Part shown: positions 59,997 through 64,000 of the stretch, piece by piece
How the letters are laid out: each line of letters starts with the position of its first letter
How positions within the stretch are numbered: position 1 is the first letter of the stretch
Source: Planomicrobium sp. Y74
GTDB taxonomy: Bacteria; Bacillota; Bacilli; Bacillales_A; Planococcaceae
Assembly: GCF_003668635.1 (NCBI RefSeq)
Contig: NZ_RCWH01000003.1
Span: 371,042 to 435,041, forward strand
DNA: 64,000 nt
Reading direction: 5' to 3'
Position numbers and translations under genes: made by a program
The notes under the pieces: model-generated
The model's input: only the letters and a program-made list of their open reading frames with translations
What the model was told of the DNA's origin: nothing
The model's database searches: none

Positions 59997-61550
59997 TTGC
60001 CAGTCAGTCCTATGTTAAAAGAACAAAGTAAAATCGTCGTATTAGATTTCGGCAGTCAGTATAACCAGTTGATCACACGGCGCATCCGTGAACTTGGAGT
60101 CTATAGCGAACTCCATCCGCATACCGTTACCGCTGAAGAAATAAAAGAAATGAACGCTACCGGAATCATTTTTTCAGGTGGTCCAAATTCTGTATATGAT
60201 AAAAATGCTTTTTCCATCGATGATGCAATATTTGAAATGGGTCTCCCGATTCTGGGAATCTGTTACGGTATGCAGTTAATGGCTTTGCATTTGAAAGGCG
60301 ACGTCAAAAAAGCGCAGAACCGTGAATACGGCAAAGCTGAATTGAAATTGGTGAAGGAAAGTAAATTGTTTACTGGAATGCCTGAAGAACAAATTGTATG
60401 GATGAGCCACGGCGACCTGGTAACCGAAGCGCCTCCTGGTTTTGATGTTATCGGTACAAGCGCAGGCTGTCCAATCGCATCGATGGCTGATGAGTCCAGA
60501 AGTTTTTACGGTGTCCAGTTCCACCCTGAAGTTCGCCACTCAATCTATGGCAATGAATTGCTCCGTCAATTCGTTTTTGAAATCTGCGGCATGAAGGCAG
60601 ATTGGTCGATGGAAAACTACATCGAACTCGAAATTGAAAAAATCCGTGAAGAAGTCGGAGATAAAAAAGTTCTCTGTGCATTGAGCGGCGGAGTGGACTC
60701 ATCAGTTGTAGCTGTTTTGATTCACCGGGCAATCGGTGACCAGTTGACTTGTATGTTTGTCGATCACGGGCTGCTTCGCAAAGGAGAAGCGGAAAGTGTC
60801 ATGAAAACTTTCGCCGACGGTTTTAATATGAACGTCATTAAAATTGATGCGCGCGACCGTTTCATGAACAAACTCGCAGGAGTGACTGATCCGGAACAAA
60901 AGCGTAAAATCATCGGCAATGAGTTCATCTATGTTTTTGATGATGAAGCTTCCAAACTTGAAGGAATGGACTTCCTGGCACAAGGGACTTTATATACGGA
61001 TATTATCGAGAGCGGCACGACGACTGCCCAGACTATCAAATCGCACCACAATGTCGGCGGACTTCCGGACGACATGCAGTTTAAACTGATTGAACCGCTG
61101 AATACTTTGTTCAAAGATGAAGTGCGCGTTCTTGGCGCGGAACTTGGTATGCCTGATGAAATCGTTTGGCGCCAGCCATTCCCTGGTCCTGGTCTCGGCA
61201 TCCGGATCATGGGAGCGGTCACTGAAGAAAAACTTGAAATCGTCCGTGAATCTGACTGGATTCTGCGTGACGAAATCAGCAAAGCTGGTCTGGACCGCGA
61301 CATCTGGCAATACTTCACGGTGCTCCCAGATATCCGCAGCGTAGGCGTCATGGGCGATGCACGCACATATGATTACGCAATCGGCATTCGTGCGGTAACA
61401 TCGATAGACGGCATGACTTCTGACTGGGCACGGATTCCTTGGGATGTCCTCGAGAAAATCAGTGTAAGATTGGTAAACGAAGTGGATCATATCAATCGCG
61501 TGCTTTATGACATAACGAGCAAGCCGCCAGCAACCATTGAATGGGAATAA
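59997..61550 (+). CDS. guaA: GMP synthase (glutamine-hydrolysing)
   Basis: Amidates XMP to GMP, about 517 residues. N-terminal class I glutamine amidotransferase (nucleophile Cys in GICYGMQL, His/Glu in [11 protein letters not shown]) and ATP pyrophosphatase domain (PP-loop [11 protein letters not shown]) followed by the dimerisation domain ending KPPATIEWE. The frame opens with GTG 59988 within the ribosome binding site; TTG 59997, seven bases after AGAGGTG, is a better start; ATG 60012 has no binding site. Expression should respond to guanine through the riboswitch upstream. Confidence 0.96.
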   Translation: MPVSPMLKEQSKIVVLDFGSQYNQLITRRIRELGVYSELHPHTVTAEEIKEMNATGIIFSGGPNSVYDKNAFSIDDAIFEMGLPILGICYGMQLMALHLKGDVKKAQNREYGKAELKLVKESKLFTGMPEEQIVWMSHGDLVTEAPPGFDVIGTSAGCPIASMADESRSFYGVQFHPEVRHSIYGNELLRQFVFEICGMKADWSMENYIELEIEKIREEVGDKKVLCALSGGVDSSVVAVLIHRAIGDQLTCMFVDHGLLRKGEAESVMKTFADGFNMNVIKIDARDRFMNKLAGVTDPEQKRKIIGNEFIYVFDDEASKLEGMDFLAQGTLYTDIIESGTTTAQTIKSHHNVGGLPDDMQFKLIEPLNTLFKDEVRVLGAELGMPDEIVWRQPFPGPGLGIRIMGAVTEEKLEIVRESDWILRDEISKAGLDRDIWQYFTVLPDIRSVGVMGDARTYDYAIGIRAVTSIDGMTSDWARIPWDVLEKISVRLVNEVDHINRVLYDITSKPPATIEWE

Positions 61551-61555
61551 AAAGT

Positions 61556-61612
61556 AAATCACGAACTTAAAGTCGAAAAAAAAAAATATTGTTCGTGATT
61601 TGCCTTGTTTAT
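61556..61612 (+). terminator. Terminator after guaA
   Basis: AAATCACGAAC and GTTCGTGATTT, 11-bp perfect stem around a 24-nt A-rich loop, then a moderately T-rich tail. Confidence 0.7.
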
Positions 61613-61652
61613 AGAAAAAAGATGTGTTATTCTACAATAGAAATTAAATAAC

Positions 61653-61724
61653 GCTGTCGTATAATGTCGGGGATATGGCCCGAAAGTTTCTACCGAGTTA
61701 CCGTAAATGACTCGACTACGATTT
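61653..61724 (+). promoter_or_regulatory. Guanine-type purine riboswitch aptamer before pbuG
   Basis: P1 TCGTA/TACGA, P2 GTCGGG with CCCGAA-side around loop GATATGG, junction AGTTTCTACC, P3 CGAGT/ACTCG with loop TACCGTAAATG. The 3' junction ACTACG has C at the specificity position: guanine. P2/P3 loops match the consensus closely. Confidence 0.94.
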
Positions 61725-61765
61725 AAGTTTTTATTCCTTTAATCATTTAGGGATTTGGACTTTTT

Positions 61766-61834
61766 CTGAAATAATTATTTCAGAATTAAAAATCGAAGAG
61801 CGCATACGGCATTTTGCTGTGTGCGCTCTTTTGT
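61766..61834 (+). terminator. pbuG riboswitch expression platform and terminator
   Basis: Terminator AAGAGCGCA (61796)/TGCGCTCTT (61830) extended by AC-GC/GC-GT, then TTGTTTT. Upstream AAATCG (61790-61795) can pair with CGATTT just after the aptamer, making an antiterminator that excludes both P1 and the terminator, the usual OFF design. CTGAAATAATTATTTCAG (61766-61783) is an extra hairpin. Confidence 0.8.
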
Positions 61835-61876
61835 TTTAACTGCATTTTGCGGCAGCACGCGGAGGAAATGGAAAAA

Positions 61877-63214
61877 ATGAAGAAATATTTTCAGTTTGAT
61901 GAGCTTGGAACAAATTATCGCCGTGAAATAATTGGCGGTTTAACTACTTTCTTGGCAATGGCTTATATTCTGGTGGTCAACCCGCTGACATTAACATTAG
62001 CTTCAGTACCCGATCTTCCCGATGCAATGCGGATGGATTATGGGGCTGTCTTCGTAGCAACTGCTTTGGCAGCCGCTCTGGGGTCCATATTAATGGGGGT
62101 ACTTGCGAAATATCCGATAGCCTTAGCACCTGGCATGGGATTAAATGCATTTTTTGCCTATACAGTAATACTGACATACGGAATTCCATGGCAGACGGCT
62201 TTGACTGGTGTACTTTTTTCTGGAGTAATTTTTATACTCCTTACATTGACAGGTGTTCGTGAAACCATCATAAATGCAATACCGGCAGAATTGAAATATG
62301 CCGTGGGTGCAGGGATTGGACTTTACATCACTTTCATCGGACTTCAGAATGCGGGGATTATTGTTGGTAATCCGGATACAATGGTAGGAATCGGTGATTT
62401 GACGAATCCTTCCACGTTACTCGCCATTTTCGGTTTATTTGTAACTGTCATCTTCATGGTTCGTGGATTTAAAGGCGGTATCTTCTTTGGGATTCTTATC
62501 GCCGCTGTCATGGGAATGATTTTTAGCGTCGTTAATTTACCGAGTGCAATCATTGATTTGAATGTGCCGAGCATGGGACCGACATTCGGTGTTGCTCTTG
62601 AACCGATCTTCAACGATTTCGGATCTCTTATGACCATCGAATTTCTGGTTGTTGTATTAACCTTCTTGTTTGTGGATTTCTTTGACACTGCAGGAACTTT
62701 GGTAGCTGTTGCCAACCAGGCAGGCTTGATGAAAGACAATAAATTGCCTAGAGCAGGCAAAGCTCTATTAGCGGATTCAATCGCGACTGTAGGGGGAGCA
62801 ATCTTCGGGACGTCGACCACTACTTCATATATTGAATCCACTTCAGGAGTTGCAGCTGGAGCCCGCTCAGGATTTGCTTCAGTAGTCACAGGTGTTCTGT
62901 TCCTGGTAGCGATCCTCTTTTATCCGCTGCTTGAAGTTATCACGAGTGCGGTCACTGCACCGGCTTTGATAATAGTAGGTGTACTGATGGTCTCTTCTCT
63001 GGGGTTGATTGACTGGAGCCGTTTTGAAATTGCTGTTCCGGCATTCCTGACAATGATTGCTATGCCTTTGGGCTACAGCATTGCGACTGGGATTGCAATC
63101 GGATTTATCTTTTATCCGATTACAATGATTGCTGCAGGAAAAGGAAAGCAGGTTCACCCAATCATGTATGGCCTGTTTGTAATATTTGTTCTGTATTTCA
63201 TTTTCCTGGCTTAG
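61877..63214 (+). CDS. pbuG: Guanine/hypoxanthine permease
   Basis: Proton-coupled purine base importer of the AzgA/NCS2 type, 445 residues with 12-13 transmembrane segments. Nearly the whole sequence parallels B. subtilis PbuG: FQFDELGTNYRREIIGGLTT, APGMGLNAFFAYTV, FLFVDFFDTAGTLVAVANQA, STTTSYIESTSGVAAGARSG and the C-terminal KGKQVHPIMYGLFV. GGAGG lies two bases before ATG 61868 and eleven before ATG 61877; the latter gives the conserved MKKYFQFDELG. It takes up the ligand of its own riboswitch, closing a feedback loop with guaA. Confidence 0.95.
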   Translation: MKKYFQFDELGTNYRREIIGGLTTFLAMAYILVVNPLTLTLASVPDLPDAMRMDYGAVFVATALAAALGSILMGVLAKYPIALAPGMGLNAFFAYTVILTYGIPWQTALTGVLFSGVIFILLTLTGVRETIINAIPAELKYAVGAGIGLYITFIGLQNAGIIVGNPDTMVGIGDLTNPSTLLAIFGLFVTVIFMVRGFKGGIFFGILIAAVMGMIFSVVNLPSAIIDLNVPSMGPTFGVALEPIFNDFGSLMTIEFLVVVLTFLFVDFFDTAGTLVAVANQAGLMKDNKLPRAGKALLADSIATVGGAIFGTSTTTSYIESTSGVAAGARSGFASVVTGVLFLVAILFYPLLEVITSAVTAPALIIVGVLMVSSLGLIDWSRFEIAVPAFLTMIAMPLGYSIATGIAIGFIFYPITMIAAGKGKQVHPIMYGLFVIFVLYFIFLA

Positions 63215-63234
63215 AATATCAATTTAATGCAAGT

Positions 63235-63267
63235 AAAGTCCGCCAAAAATTTGGCGGGCTTTTTCTT
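63235..63267 (+). terminator. Terminator of pbuG
   Basis: AAAGTCCGCCAAA and TTTGGCGGGCTTT form a 13-bp stem with one T.G pair and a 2-nt loop, then T. Confidence 0.92.
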
Positions 63268-63534
63268 TGCAATATTTATATAGAAGAAAGGCATAATTTT
63301 TAGCTTTAAAAATAGGCCCAGGAAATACTTGGCGAAATTTATAAGCTGTATTGGAAATGAGTTGGGTGCTTTGATTATCAGCATTCTTCATTTGAAGATT
63401 GAAATCTAAAACTGATAGAAAACATTAGGTGATTTTAGGGAGGAGGGCAGTCCTGAAATGCAGGAATTATAAACTTCACCATAGCTTTGCATGTAAAGGA
63501 AATTATTCCTTTCAAAGTTGTAACTCTATTGTAA

Positions 63535-63562
63535 TTTCATTGTGAGAAAATTCTGTTATAAT
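63535..63562 (+). promoter_or_regulatory. rRNA promoter P1
   Basis: TTTCAT, 16-bp spacer, perfect TATAAT. The -35 is weak. Confidence 0.6.
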
Positions 63563-63600
63563 TAACTCAGTAACACCAATTAGAAACTTTAATATTTTTG

Positions 63601-63629
63601 TTGACATGTTATTCGTCAGCTGGTATATT
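63601..63629 (+). promoter_or_regulatory. rRNA promoter P2
   Basis: Perfect TTGACA, 17-bp spacer, TATATT, about 170 bp before the mature 16S end; 39 bp after the P1 -35 end, in the tandem layout usual for Bacillus rrn operons. Confidence 0.88.
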
Positions 63630-63798
63630 AATAAAGTCGCCAATGAGCGCGGCGTTAAATATTAAAACCTGAACCTTGAAAACTGAACAGCAAAACGTCA
63701 ACAAACAATCTACTGATCAGCACTTGTGCAGATCAAAGCGAATCGCGCTGTTTTCGGACAGGCGATGCGCCAGCAAGGATTTGAGCAATCAAAACCTC

Positions 63799-64000
63799 TA
63801 TAATGGAGAGTTTGATCCTGGCTCAGGACGAACGCTGGCGGCGTGCCTAATACATGCAAGTCGAGCGGAGAATGTGGAGCTTGCTCCACATTCTTAGCGG
63901 CGGACGGGTGAGTAACACGTGGGCAACCTGCCCTGCAGATCGGGATAACTCCGGGAAACCGGTGCTAATACCGAATAGTTTGGGGCCTCTCCTGAGGCCC
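63799..64000 (+). rRNA. rrs: 16S ribosomal RNA, 5' part (cut by window end)
   Basis: GGAGAGTTTGATCCTGG at 63805 and CCTAATACATGCAAGTCGAG at 63846 are the universal 5' 16S sequences; GTGAGTAACACGTGGGCAAC and CCTGCAGATCGGGATAAC follow. The variable region V1 and the CCGAATAGTTTGGGGCCTC stretch fit Planococcus/Planomicrobium as I remember them. About 200 of some 1550 bases are in the window. Confidence 0.97.

Larger units (their letters stand above)
63215..63798. other. Spacer and leader of the rRNA operon
   Basis: Contains the pbuG terminator, about 280 bp without recognised features (63270-63530), two tandem rRNA promoters, and a leader with the sequence AAAACTGAACAGCAAAACGT typical of Firmicute rRNA leaders. 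The 73-codon frame at 63676 runs into 16S rRNA and is not a gene. Confidence 0.7.

Noticed and set aside
63676..63897. 73-codon ORF at the rRNA operon
   Set aside because: It runs through the rRNA leader into 16S rRNA and has no ribosome binding site.

Overview
The window reads as a chromosome segment of a low-to-mid GC Firmicute close to Planococcus or Planomicrobium. This rests on the 5' end of a 16S rRNA gene at the right edge, Bacillus-type AGGAGG ribosome binding sites, hairpin-plus-T terminators, and Bacillus subtilis gene orders such as moxR-DUF58-transglutaminase-guaA-pbuG. There is no prophage, insertion sequence, CRISPR array or tRNA gene. Assignments were made by reading the sequence and recalling families; no database was searched.

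Layout, 1-14.8 kb: the end of a sugar ABC permease with a Gfo/Idh/MocA dehydrogenase, a GNAT acetyltransferase, a secreted M14 peptidase, a PAP2 phosphatase, a PPK2 kinase whose C-terminus is set by an 11-bp tandem repeat, a YkuI-type EAL protein, a YitT membrane protein, a CapA lipoprotein, cysteine synthase and an amidase. Two unannotatable-by-size membrane peptides of 28 and 29 residues lie here.

15.1-17.9 kb is the most interesting stretch. A secreted subtilisin resembling cold-adapted S41 is followed by an NprR/PlcR-like HTH-TPR regulator and, overlapping its ribosome binding site, a 53-residue secreted pro-peptide. This looks like a complete peptide quorum-sensing module next to its likely target.

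18-30 kb: RNase H-like protein; peroxide defence (ohr, ohrR, glutathione peroxidase) with a perfect OhrR-type operator; a sortase and its MPTTG surface substrate; a PAS-PAS-GGDEF-EAL protein; an aldolase-like enzyme and aldo/keto reductase; a LysR gene broken by one amber codon, divergent from a GntP permease and 3-hydroxybutyrate dehydrogenase.

30-36.6 kb: CotF-like small proteins, an HExxH protein, hydrolase, VTT membrane protein, class V aminotransferase, YqcI/YcgG protein, HEAT-like protein and bioY under a BirA-type operator.

36.7-52.5 kb is a maltodextrin/isomaltose region: three GH13 alpha-glucosidases (one with the 1,6-type and two with the 1,4-type residue next to the nucleophile), ROK glucokinase, MsmX-type ATPase, binding protein, two permeases and a LacI-type repressor with matching operators, plus phosphoglucose isomerase on the other strand, a MecA-like PBP and a GNAT protein. 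Imported maltodextrins would be cut to glucose, phosphorylated and isomerised into glycolysis.

52.9-64 kb: NAD salvage (pncB-nadE), the moxR-DUF58-transglutaminase operon, guaA and pbuG each behind a guanine-type riboswitch, then a two-promoter rRNA operon start.

Across the window a family of structured repeats (loci at 19.2, 35.7 and 46.4 kb) begins directly after the stop codon of an upstream gene, in the same orientation, with compensatory base changes in its stems.
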